Origin: Nocardia asteroides
Lineage (GTDB): Bacteria > Actinomycetota > Actinomycetes > Mycobacteriales > Mycobacteriaceae
Assembly: GCF_900637185.1 (NCBI RefSeq)
Contig: NZ_LR134352.1
Location: forward strand, 186,001-250,000
Reading direction: 5' to 3'
DNA: 64,000 nucleotides
The notes beneath the pieces are model-generated. The model did not search any database, was not told where the DNA came from, and saw only the letters and a program-made list of their open reading frames with translations. Numbering within the stretch: position 1 is the first letter of the stretch; every line of letters starts with the position of its first letter. Below are positions 34,850 to 42,061 of the stretch, one piece after another. Both the position numbers and the translations under genes were made by a program.

Positions 34850-35689
34850 CTATGCGTGGGTGTGGAGATCGTCGAAGGTGGGGGTGGGGAGTTTGAGTTG
34901 GGCGTGGATGTCGGCGCCGAGGCCGAAGTGGCCGATGGCGCCGCCGTAGTTCTGCTGGTAGCTCTGCCAGAGGACGACCACGCTGATGATGCGGTTGGCG
35001 TCGGGGAGGGTGGGGTCGGGGAAGGGGTTGGGGAGGGTGGCCCGGTAGGTGGCGGTGCCGTCGGGGGCGGTGATGAAGACGTTGGGGACGCCGAGGGGGC
35101 CGGGGCGGGTGGGGGACGTGGGGTTCAGGTCGCCCGAGCGCAGGGACATGACGGTGTAGAGGGAGTCGGGAATCAATCCGCTGAATTCGAAGTGGAATTC
35201 GCCGTGGCGTTCATCGTCGGTGACCGAGACCTCGACCGTGCCGCGGGCCTGGAGCCACTGACCGAGGGTGACCGGCGCGGTGAGTTTGCGGCCGTCCTCG
35301 GGGCGCAGATCCGGGATCGGCACCTCGTGGAAGGCGTAGCTCGGGCGGACCACCTCGGCGGCGTTCGGCAGCTGATCCGGGGCGAACACCATCGGATAGT
35401 TGTGGGCGGGCAGCGGGAGCGGCAGCGTGTGCAGCACGATGTTCGCGTCCTCGTCCGAAAGCTCTTCGGGTAGTTCGCGAATCACCGTGTACGGCAGATT
35501 CTCGCCGAACGGTGGCAACGGAGTGTCCGCCGCGACGACGGCACGTCCCCAGCGTCGCGTCACCGTACCGTCGGGCCCGGTTTCGTTGAGGAAACCGACG
35601 ACCAGGAAATTGCCGTCGGCGTCCACGATCTCGCTGGGCGGATACAGCGGACCCTGTGTGGTGGGGGTGAGGTCGTAGCGCCGCTTCAC
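34850..35689 (-). CDS. Unrecognised protein, third gene of SAM-IV/AfsA-like operon
   Basis: Soluble protein of 279 residues that I cannot assign to a family. It starts at GTG 35689, overlapping the HAD gene stop (GTGA). The sequence looks mainly beta: FLVVGFLNETGPDG, GEFHFEFSGLIPDSLYTVM, ATYRATLPNPFPDP, then VVVLWQSYQQNYGG. It ends in a His-containing tail (LHTHA). There is no signal peptide, membrane segment, Cys motif or nucleotide loop. Its tight coupling to an AfsA-type protein and a phosphatase suggests a role in the same pathway, perhaps ligand binding or product modification. A longer upstream frame belongs to the HAD gene region and is not used. Confidence 0.7.
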   Translation of the reverse strand: MKRRYDLTPTTQGPLYPPSEIVDADGNFLVVGFLNETGPDGTVTRRWGRAVVAADTPLPPFGENLPYTVIRELPEELSDEDANIVLHTLPLPLPAHNYPMVFAPDQLPNAAEVVRPSYAFHEVPIPDLRPEDGRKLTAPVTLGQWLQARGTVEVSVTDDERHGEFHFEFSGLIPDSLYTVMSLRSGDLNPTSPTRPGPLGVPNVFITAPDGTATYRATLPNPFPDPTLPDANRIISVVVLWQSYQQNYGGAIGHFGLGADIHAQLKLPTPTFDDLHTHA

Positions 35690-36396
35690 CACGCGGACAC
35701 CACCTTTCGATCGTCGGACAGCTCGGTGCCGTCGGCGGAACCGATCCGGTCGCCGAGCCTGCGCCAGGCAGGGGTGGCGGCGGCGACCAGGTGCGGGTCG
35801 TCCCCGCGATGGAACGGATGCGCGACGATCCACAGGAACGGCAGGTCGGTGCCGTGGTCGCCGTAGCCCCAGGTGTTGTCGGGGCTGATGCCGTGCTCGC
35901 GCAGAAAGGCCACCACCGCTTCGCCTTTCGCGTCGCCGATCATGGGCCTGCGCACCTCGCCGGTGAGCACGCCGTTCGCGTCGAGCACCGGTTCGGTGGC
36001 GATGACATGATCCGCGCCGACCGCCGCGGCCACCGGCGCGATCGCGGGCGCGAACGACCCCGACAGCAGGACCGTGCGCACCCCCGAAGCCCGGTGCGCC
36101 CGCAGCGCGTCCAGCGTGTCGAGGTAGAAGGCCGCCCCGCCGGCGGCGAACGCGTCGAACCAGCGCTGCCCCGACTCCACCAGTTCGGTGTGGCGCACCC
36201 CCTGATAGACGCGGTAGTAGTGCCGATTGATCTCCTCGCGCGGCACGCCCGCCGCCGCGCGTTCCTTGATCTCGTCGGTGACGCGCGCGTACTCGGTGCC
36301 GTCGTCGCCGTGCTCGGCGAGCCAGTGCCGCAGGAACGCGAACATGCTCTTGACGGTGATCAGCGTCTCGTCGACGTCGAAGAACGCCGCGCTCAT
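35686..36396 (-). CDS. HAD-IB family phosphatase-like hydrolase
   Basis: Haloacid dehalogenase superfamily, subfamily IB (SerB-like), 236 residues. Motif I is FFDVDETL (Asp 7 and Asp 9), motif II is LLSGSFAP, motif III is the Lys in GDAKGEAV, and motif IV is GYGDHGTDLPFL. The cap region (residues 15-95) is helical. The start overlaps the AfsA-like stop by four bases, and the stop overlaps the next gene. In gamma-butyrolactone synthesis AfsA makes a phosphorylated butenolide that later needs dephosphorylation, so this phosphatase is a fitting partner (inference). Confidence 0.86.
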   Translation of the reverse strand: MSAAFFDVDETLITVKSMFAFLRHWLAEHGDDGTEYARVTDEIKERAAAGVPREEINRHYYRVYQGVRHTELVESGQRWFDAFAAGGAAFYLDTLDALRAHRASGVRTVLLSGSFAPAIAPVAAAVGADHVIATEPVLDANGVLTGEVRRPMIGDAKGEAVVAFLREHGISPDNTWGYGDHGTDLPFLWIVAHPFHRGDDPHLVAAATPAWRRLGDRIGSADGTELSDDRKVVSAW

Positions 36397-37169
36397 GCCC
36401 GTGCCGCCAGATACGCGGTGACCGCCTTGGCCGCCTTGGCGCGTTCGATCCCGGCGATGCGCTCGTTGGGCAGCGCGCTGAACTCGATCCGCGAGGTGGC
36501 CACGGGCTTGTCGAACTGGCGCACCTCGGTCTCGATGACGAACTGCAGCTTGCCCGGATCGTCCACCGACACCGGTGTCAGCCGGGCGTGCAGGGTCGCG
36601 GGCAGCGGGAACAGGAACGAGGTGAACCGCAGGTCGACGGTGTTCCACACGATGTAGAAGTGCTCCTGCGGGCTGCGCACGCCGTACTCGAGTTCGAACG
36701 CCGCCAGGAACAGCTGGCGCACCGCCTCGATCACCACGATGCCCTGCACGTGCTCGCCGGTCTGGTGGTCGAGCAGCAGTTCGTTGTCGCTGTCCAGGCG
36801 CAGGTCGGCGTGGAAGATGTTCTCCTGTTCCCTGGTGAGCCCGGCCAGCAGCACATTGGAGTGCTGGTACTTGTGCACGTGGTGCCTGCGCGCGGGCTCG
36901 GCGATCTCGCCGATCACCCGCACCGGGACCGTCGCGGTGTGCGCGACGTGCTCGACATAGTCGAGGTCGTGGCGGGTGATGCCCTGCCCGAGGTGCACGG
37001 TCAGCTCCCGGCCCGCGAAGCGGCCGCTGCGCAGGAGGGCGACGAGGCCCGACACGGTGTGCACCCGGTCGTCCGCGGAGATACCGAGGAAACGGTCGGC
37101 CACCACGACGAACGTGGTCGCCACCGTTTCCGGGGCACGGGTGATGGAGTCGAGCTGAACTACAGACAT
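36393..37169 (-). CDS. AfsA-type hotdog-domain protein
   Basis: Protein of 258 residues related to AfsA/ScbA gamma-butyrolactone synthases. Seen: VHKYQHSNVLL at 98-108, DHQTGEHVQG at 134-143 and EAVRQ at 148-152, which match the AfsA hotdog core where the acidic and Arg residues are functional. Only one clear AfsA repeat is present; residues 1-90 are a different N-terminal segment, so it is not a straightforward AfsA orthologue. The start ATG 37169 has GGAGGG six bases upstream. First gene of a three-gene overlapping operon directly behind a SAM-IV riboswitch. The likely reaction is acyl transfer or condensation, product unknown. Confidence 0.8.
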   Translation of the reverse strand: MSVVQLDSITRAPETVATTFVVVADRFLGISADDRVHTVSGLVALLRSGRFAGRELTVHLGQGITRHDLDYVEHVAHTATVPVRVIGEIAEPARRHHVHKYQHSNVLLAGLTREQENIFHADLRLDSDNELLLDHQTGEHVQGIVVIEAVRQLFLAAFELEYGVRSPQEHFYIVWNTVDLRFTSFLFPLPATLHARLTPVSVDDPGKLQFVIETEVRQFDKPVATSRIEFSALPNERIAGIERAKAAKAVTAYLAARA

Positions 37170-37193
37170 GGTGAACCCTCCGAAAGGACGCTT

Positions 37194-37219
37194 ATGGCGG
37201 TGGAGACTCCCCCCGCCAT
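37194..37219 (-). promoter_or_regulatory. Hairpin between SAM-IV aptamer and AfsA-like start
   Basis: Stem atggcgg/ccgccat with further partial pairing inside, abutting P1 of the aptamer and ending 12 bases before the GGAGGG ribosome site. Probably part of the expression platform; it is not followed by U residues. Confidence 0.45.
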
Positions 37220-37221
37220 CC

Positions 37222-37300
37222 GGTCGTCACCCGGAGCACCCCGCCGTCGATGGAGGGTTGCCGCCCAGCAAGCCGGGGCTCAAAGCTGGAACTCGTGACC
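37222..37300 (-). ncRNA. SAM-IV riboswitch upstream of AfsA-like operon
   Basis: Minus-strand RNA with SAM-IV order: GGUCACGAG, CCAGC paired with GCUGG around GAGCCCCGGCUU, GGCGGCAACCCUCC, GGCGGGGUGCUCCGGGUGA, and GACGACC closing P1. It is the second copy in the window and is close to the first at 25866-25953. It ends about 52 bases before the AfsA-like ATG, a spacing that favours translational control. The conserved strand AACCCUCC is fully complementary to the GGAGGGUU that includes the ribosome site. Confidence 0.88.
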
Positions 37301-37444
37301 GTGCATCGAAAGTTATTCGGCGGCAAATCTTTTGAACAGTATTGCGACCAGGTTGCGAAAAATCCGACCACAGGTGGAGGATGCCCTGGTCGCGGATGCC
37401 TATGCTGTGCGTGACAGAACGTCACACGCATCCCGGAGGCACCG

Positions 37445-37897
37445 TTGCCGAACAATCTCGAAGCCAGCATCGACATCGCCGCAGCGCCGGAGAAGGTGTG
37501 GTCGATCGTGTCCGACCTGAGCCGCGTCTCGGAGCTGAGCCCGACGACGCTGAAGATGATCGCCCTGGGCGGCGTCCGCGACGGCGCGTTCACCGTCAAC
37601 GTCAACAAGGTCGGCTGGAAGATCTACCCGACCACCTCGCGCATCGTCAGCTTCGAGCCGAACAAGAGCTTCGCGTTCCGGATGAACGAGAACCGCACGG
37701 TGTGGCGCTACGACCTGCAGCCGACCGCCACCGGCACCCGGGTCGTGGAGACCCGCACCGTCGACGCCAAGGGCCTGCCCGGCTGGCTGCGCGGGACCAT
37801 CAAGGTCGCGATGGGCGGCGAGCAGAAGTTCGAGGCCGACCTGGTCGCGGGTATGCGGGAGACCCTGAGCAAAGTGAAGGCCGCCGCAGAGCGCTGA
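37445..37897 (+). CDS. SRPBCC-family protein (polyketide cyclase/dehydrase type)
   Basis: Small helix-grip (START-like) fold protein, 150 residues, starting with TTG at 37445 behind a clear GGAGG. N-terminal LEASIDIAAAPEKVWSIVSDL is the usual SRPBCC opening; the long C-terminal helix is FEADLVAGMRETLSKVKAAAE. Binds an unknown hydrophobic ligand. It is divergent from the SAM-IV/AfsA operon, separated by about 145 bases from the aptamer, and is not evidently part of it. Confidence 0.82.
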   Translation: MPNNLEASIDIAAAPEKVWSIVSDLSRVSELSPTTLKMIALGGVRDGAFTVNVNKVGWKIYPTTSRIVSFEPNKSFAFRMNENRTVWRYDLQPTATGTRVVETRTVDAKGLPGWLRGTIKVAMGGEQKFEADLVAGMRETLSKVKAAAER

Positions 37898-37910
37898 CCC
37901 GCGTCGACCA

Positions 37911-37941
37911 GAGAGCCCGCCGGATGATCCGGCGGGCTCTC
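37911..37941. terminator. Bidirectional hairpin terminator
   Basis: Perfect 13-bp stem (37911-37923 with 37929-37941) and 5-base loop between convergent SRPBCC and MarR genes. Confidence 0.8.
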
Positions 37942-37957
37942 GGCGTTTCGGGGCCGG

Positions 37958-38407
37958 TCAGGCCAGGTCCTGCCGGATCTCGTCGAGCGCCTCGGCGGCG
38001 CGGGTGAGCAGCGCGGTCACCGCCGCGAGTTCGTCCGCGGTGAAGCGGGCGGCGAGCTCACGTTCCACCGCGATCGCGCGGACGTCGGCCGCCTCGGTGA
38101 CCTCCCGGCCCGCCTCGGTGAGCCGGGTCTCGAGCACGTTGCGGTGCCACTCGTGCGGCGTGCGCTCGATCAGGCCGCGGTCCTGGAGGTTGCTCAGGAC
38201 GGTGTTCATGGTCGGTGGGGTCACCCCGGCCAGCCGGGCCAGCGCGGCCGCGGAGATCCCGGGGTTCTCCGAGAGGTGCAGCAGGGCGCTGTACTGCGGA
38301 ACCGTCAGCCCGGCCGGCTTCAGCGCGGCGTTCTTCGTCGCGATCAGGGCCTGTTCGGCGCGCTTGATATACGTGCCGAGCCTCTCGGCGGCGGGCATGG
38401 ACGTCAT
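37958..38407 (-). CDS. MarR-family transcription regulator
   Basis: Winged-helix regulator, 149 residues from ATG 38407 (the frame is open to 38434, adding nine unconserved residues). HTH reads ISAAALARLAGVTPPTMNTVLSNLQDRGLIERTPHEWHRN, with the usual wing and basic residues. It is divergent from a lipoprotein gene, and a 14-bp dyad between them is a probable operator. The inducer is unknown. Confidence 0.9.
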   Translation of the reverse strand: MTSMPAAERLGTYIKRAEQALIATKNAALKPAGLTVPQYSALLHLSENPGISAAALARLAGVTPPTMNTVLSNLQDRGLIERTPHEWHRNVLETRLTEAGREVTEAADVRAIAVERELAARFTADELAAVTALLTRAAEALDEIRQDLA

Positions 38408-38443
38408 GCACGCATGGTATCCGCCCGTCATCACGTAACAGCC

Positions 38444-38472
38444 TTGACGATCATTAGAACTCTAATTTACAT
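38444..38472 (+). promoter_or_regulatory. Promoter with MarR operator in the spacer
   Basis: TTGACG (38444-38449) and TTACAT (38467-38472) separated by 17 bases form a sigma-A-like promoter for the lipoprotein gene. The dyad attaga-ac-tctaat (38453-38466) fills the spacer, where MarR binding would block RNA polymerase. Confidence 0.65.
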
Positions 38473-38521
38473 TTCTGCTCATCGTTTGATGTCTGGCTTT
38501 ACCTCACTGAGAGGCTTCATC

Positions 38522-39484
38522 ATGATCAGGACCAGTGGATTGCTCGCGCTGGCCGTTGCCTGCCTGAGCGTCACGGCGTGCGGCACCGATGCGCAGGCGC
38601 CCACGCTGAGCACCGCCTACGGGCTCCCCGGCGCCGCCGTGTACCCGGAGGGCATCGCCCTCGACGCGCGCACCGGGGACACCTTCGTCGGGTCCTTCGC
38701 CGACGGCTCGGTGTACCGGGCCGCCGTGGGCGCCGGCGAGGCCGAGGTGTTCCTGCCCGCCGGGGCCGACGGGCGCAAGACCGCCAACGGGCTGCGGGTC
38801 GACCAGGCCGGACGCCTGTGGGTGATCGATTCCGGGGTCGGCGTCGCCGTGTACGACACCGGGAGCCGGGCCCTGCTCGCCCGGTTCGAAGTGCCGGGGA
38901 CGGCCGCGCGCTTCGTCAACGACCTGGACTTCGGCGCCGACGGCAGCGCCTACCTGACCGACAGCGTCCGCAATGTGGTGTACCGGGTCGCCCCGGACCA
39001 GCTGGCCACGGGCCGTGGGGAATTGACCGTGGGCTACGACCTCGGCCCGGTCCTCGGACCGCGCGATCCGCAGACCTTCGAGCTGAACGGCATCGTCGCC
39101 GACCGGGCCGGCGGCTATCTGCTCGTGGTCGCCATGTCGGCGGGTGAGCTGTACCGGATCGACCTGTCCGGCGCCGACCCGATCCGGAAGGTGACGCTGA
39201 CCGGCGGCGACGTCCGCCACGGCGACGGGCTGGAACTACGCGACGACACGCTGTGGGTGGTCCACAACACCGACAACGCCATCAGCCGCTGGACGGTCAC
39301 CGACGGCGGCACCGGCGCCACCAGGGACCGCGACTTCCACGACCCCGCGCTGAACGTCCCCACCACGATGGTGCACGCCGGGGAGCGGGCGCTCATCGTT
39401 TCGTCGCAGTTCGACAAGGGTGGACCGCTGGGCGCGGCCGGGACGCCGGGACCGTTCGTGGTGACCGCCGTCGACGGGTTCTGA
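38522..39484 (+). CDS. SMP-30/gluconolactonase-like lipoprotein
   Basis: Exported beta-propeller protein of 320 residues. Residues 1-20 are a lipoprotein signal with lipobox SVTAC. The propeller repeats include YPEGIALDARTGDTFVGSF, NGLRVDQAGRLWVIDSG and NGIVADRAGGYLLVV, typical of SMP-30/LRE proteins. An ATG at 38489 is also in frame, but 38522 follows GAGAGG. It is divergent from MarR and probably induced when MarR is released. Possible lactonase or binding function, not established. Confidence 0.82.
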   Translation: MIRTSGLLALAVACLSVTACGTDAQAPTLSTAYGLPGAAVYPEGIALDARTGDTFVGSFADGSVYRAAVGAGEAEVFLPAGADGRKTANGLRVDQAGRLWVIDSGVGVAVYDTGSRALLARFEVPGTAARFVNDLDFGADGSAYLTDSVRNVVYRVAPDQLATGRGELTVGYDLGPVLGPRDPQTFELNGIVADRAGGYLLVVAMSAGELYRIDLSGADPIRKVTLTGGDVRHGDGLELRDDTLWVVHNTDNAISRWTVTDGGTGATRDRDFHDPALNVPTTMVHAGERALIVSSQFDKGGPLGAAGTPGPFVVTAVDGF

Positions 39485-39488
39485 ACCG

Positions 39489-40256
39489 TCAGGAACCGAT
39501 GAATTCGGTGAGCACGGCGACGAATTCGTCGGGTTGCTCGACCTGCGGCGCGTGCCCGGCGTGCTCGACGAGATGGGTGCGCGCGCCCGCGGCGGCGAAG
39601 CGCGCCAGGGTGGTGGTGCTGTCGTAGAGCGTGTCGTGGCGGCCGTGCACGGCCAGCACCGGCAGGTCCAGCTCGGCCACCCGCTCGTCGAGCGGCCGGG
39701 CGGCGAGGTCGTCGGCGCGCGCGCCGGCCGCGTAGGCGAGACCGGCCGGGATGGCGGCGCGGAAGTCGCGGACCAGCGCGTCGGACAGGCCGGGCGCGGA
39801 CTGGTAGCGGAACCGCGGCGCGAACGTCGTCCGGTTCGCCAGCCGGATCACCAGGCCCGGCGTGACGCGCTGGACCAGCCGCACCGACCACGGGCGGACC
39901 ACCCACCTGGCCGCCGACGGGATCGCGGCGGGCTGATAATCCGGCGCCTGGCCCACGACCACCACCCGCGCCACCCGCGGCGACACCGCCCCGAGTTCCA
40001 GGGCGATCTCCGCACCGAACGAATGCCCCACCACCGTGACCCGCGCCAGCTCCAGCTCGTCGAGCAGCGCGGCCACCGGCGCGGTGCGCGCGGCCGCCGT
40101 GAAATCCCCCGCCTGCTCGTGCACGTCGACGCGAATCACCCGGTACTCCCCCGTCAGCCGTTCGGCGACCCCGGCGAACCAGTCGACCGAGCCCGGGATC
40201 CCGTGCACGAACACGATCACCGGGCCGTTCCGCGGCCCTTCGTCCAGAAACAGCAC
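39489..40256 (-). CDS. Alpha/beta hydrolase
   Basis: Serine hydrolase of 255 residues. HGIPGS near residue 19 supplies the oxyanion loop, the nucleophile is in VVGHSFGAE (about 96-104), and the late HGRHDTLYD Asp and EHAGHAPQ His complete the triad. The pattern is that of small-molecule esterases, haloperoxidase-like hydrolases or C-C hydrolases; the substrate is unknown. Convergent with the SMP-30-like gene and separated from the following minus-strand genes by 34 bp. Confidence 0.87.
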   Translation of the reverse strand: MLFLDEGPRNGPVIVFVHGIPGSVDWFAGVAERLTGEYRVIRVDVHEQAGDFTAAARTAPVAALLDELELARVTVVGHSFGAEIALELGAVSPRVARVVVVGQAPDYQPAAIPSAARWVVRPWSVRLVQRVTPGLVIRLANRTTFAPRFRYQSAPGLSDALVRDFRAAIPAGLAYAAGARADDLAARPLDERVAELDLPVLAVHGRHDTLYDSTTTLARFAAAGARTHLVEHAGHAPQVEQPDEFVAVLTEFIGS

Positions 40257-40290
40257 CTCTCCAGACTATCGAGACCGGACGGTCCGCTGC

Positions 40291-40950
40291 TCACCCGCGC
40301 ACCTCCGCCCGGAACACGGCCCGGACCCGCGCGATCTGCCCCGGCCACACCGCGCGCCAGAACCGGCCCGGCAGGATCCGGCCCCGCTCCTCGCGATCGA
40401 CCCGGCCACGGGGATGCGAGATGATCCTGGCCTGGCCAGGGTCGTAGGAGCGCAGGAAATCAATCGCGCAGACCTGCTTGACGTTCTTGTACCCGTAATG
40501 CGCCGGCGCGACGAGACGCAGCGGCGCGCCGAAGCCGTTCGTGAGCGCCTGCCCGGACAGCCGATCCGCCAGCAGCACGTCATCGGCGAGGGCGTCGGCG
40601 AGCAGCATGGTCGCGCCATAGCCGTCGAGGCCGGTGAAGCGGACCCAGCGCGCGGCGGGGTGCGGGCGGACACGCTCGGCCAGCAGGCGGTACACATCAG
40701 CGAACCGCACACCCTCCCAGGTCAATCCGAGCGCGGACCAGGTGGTGACGCAATGCAGGTCAGCGGTTTGCGTCCGCCGCTCGCCCGCGCCGAACAGGTC
40801 ATCGAGGCCGAACTGGGCCGGATGGCGGGCGATCCCGCCCACCGACACCCGATGCCCCGGACCGGAAAGCGCCCGCACTCCACCGAATTGCGGGAGACCG
40901 AACGGCTCGTGCGGGCCTGGCCGCTGTCCCGGCGGCAGCTCACCCGGCAT
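40291..40950 (-). CDS. Molybdopterin-dependent oxidoreductase (sulfite oxidase fold)
   Basis: Sulfite-oxidase/YedY-type Moco domain protein, 219 residues. The molybdenum-ligand Cys is in DLHCVTTWSALGLTWEGV, with a following FTGLDGYGATMLL strand and a GAPLRLVAPAHYGYKNVKQV pterin-binding segment. There is no haem domain, dimer domain or Tat signal, so it is a compact cytoplasmic form. It starts inside the preceding gene by 11 bases, so the two are coupled. Substrate unknown; sulfite or sulfoxide-type reactions are possible. Confidence 0.85.
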   Translation of the reverse strand: MPGELPPGQRPGPHEPFGLPQFGGVRALSGPGHRVSVGGIARHPAQFGLDDLFGAGERRTQTADLHCVTTWSALGLTWEGVRFADVYRLLAERVRPHPAARWVRFTGLDGYGATMLLADALADDVLLADRLSGQALTNGFGAPLRLVAPAHYGYKNVKQVCAIDFLRSYDPGQARIISHPRGRVDREERGRILPGRFWRAVWPGQIARVRAVFRAEVRG

Positions 40951-41311
40951 GGCGCATCCGTCGCTCGGCGCGGGTCAGCATGCGCGGGACGAGTCGGCGG
41001 TGGAACGGGCGGACGACGAAGAAGTACAGCCTGCCGAGGGCATTGCGGTAGCGCACCACCGTGGTGAGGGTGACGCGGGCGTCGACGACGCGGACCGAGG
41101 CGACGAATTCGAGCATCGGCATCGTCTGGCCGGTGAGGTGCTCGGTGTCGGAGGCCGCCAGTTCGGGGAAGGCGGTGCGGCCGAAGATCGCCCGGGTCCA
41201 GGCGGCCGGGTCGGTGGTGGCGCCGGGTGGGACGGCCACGGAGTAGGCGTCGGTGTAGTCGGGGGCGGCGATGGCCGCGGCGGCGAGGGGCGCCGAGGAA
41301 GCGTTCGGCAT
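40940..41311 (-). CDS. DUF2867-like protein
   Basis: Small protein of 123 residues, probably SRPBCC-like. The segments DAYSVAVPPGATTDPAAW and VRYRNALGRLYFFVVRPFHRRLVPRML match the DUF2867 pattern in which a C-terminal amphipathic segment is rich in Arg. The start ATG 41311 lies next to the first of two TetR-type operators. First gene of a pair with the molybdopterin protein; divergent from TetR. Confidence 0.75.
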   Translation of the reverse strand: MPNASSAPLAAAAIAAPDYTDAYSVAVPPGATTDPAAWTRAIFGRTAFPELAASDTEHLTGQTMPMLEFVASVRVVDARVTLTTVVRYRNALGRLYFFVVRPFHRRLVPRMLTRAERRMRHAG

Positions 41312-41321
41312 GGTCAGACCT

Positions 41322-41339
41322 CCATACTGTCCCGTATGG
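41322..41339. promoter_or_regulatory. TetR operator, copy 1
   Basis: Perfect dyad ccatac-N6-gtatgg between the divergent DUF2867-like and TetR genes. Confidence 0.75.
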
Positions 41340-41345
41340 AATCGA

Positions 41346-41363
41346 CCATACGATAGCGTATGG
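41346..41363. promoter_or_regulatory. TetR operator, copy 2
   Basis: Second perfect ccatac-N6-gtatgg dyad, 24 bp centre to centre from copy 1. It overlaps the ATG at 41360, which favours ATG 41366 as the TetR start. Confidence 0.75.
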
Positions 41364-41938
41364 GAATGCGGCAAGAGGAGAACGCGAAGCCGCGGCTCAC
41401 AGCCGACGACTGGGCGCGGGCCGCACTCGAGGCGCTCGGCGAAGGCGGGCTGGCCGCGGTGGCGGTGGAACCGCTGGCGAAACGGCTCGGCGCCACCAAG
41501 GGCAGCTTCTACTGGCATTTCAAGGATCGCGCCGCGCTGGTCGACGCCGTGCTCGCGCGATGGGAGCAGCACGGAACCCAGGACGTCATCGACGAATTGG
41601 ACCAGCTACCCGGCCCCGCCGAACGTTTGCAGCAGCTGTTCACCCACGTCATCGACTACGCCGCGCACGGCAGGGAAGATCTGGCGCTGCTCGCCTCGAT
41701 CGAGCAGCCCGCCGTCGCCGCCGCCATGAGCCGCGTCGCCGAACGCCGGATCGCCTATGTCGCGGCGCAATTGCGGCTGCTCGGCGTCCCCGACCCGCTG
41801 GCCCACACCCGGGCGAGCGTGGCCGTCAGCATCTATCACGGCTTCAACCAGCTGGCTCGGATCGCGCCGCGGACCCTGCCCGCCACCGACGAACTGGTCG
41901 AAGCGGTCCTCACCCGGCTGCTAGAGCCGCCGCGCTGA
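41360..41938 (+). CDS. TetR-family transcription regulator
   Basis: Regulator of 192 residues. The HTH (VEPLAKRLGATKGSFYWHFKDRAALV) is near the N-terminus, followed by a nine-helix ligand domain. The start may be ATG 41366 two codons on. Two identical dyads directly upstream and the divergent DUF2867/molybdopterin gene pair make it the likely repressor of both transcripts. Ligand unknown. Confidence 0.9.
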   Translation: MGMRQEENAKPRLTADDWARAALEALGEGGLAAVAVEPLAKRLGATKGSFYWHFKDRAALVDAVLARWEQHGTQDVIDELDQLPGPAERLQQLFTHVIDYAAHGREDLALLASIEQPAVAAAMSRVAERRIAYVAAQLRLLGVPDPLAHTRASVAVSIYHGFNQLARIAPRTLPATDELVEAVLTRLLEPPR

Positions 41939-42061
41939 ACGTCCAGCGGGGTTCACACCGTCGAGCAGCCTGTTTCCGGGGTCTACCAGACCATTGAGTG
42001 GCGGTAATCGGCCTCGTCGCATACGCTTCGCCGCGGATGAAAACGCCTCATGGAGGGACGA

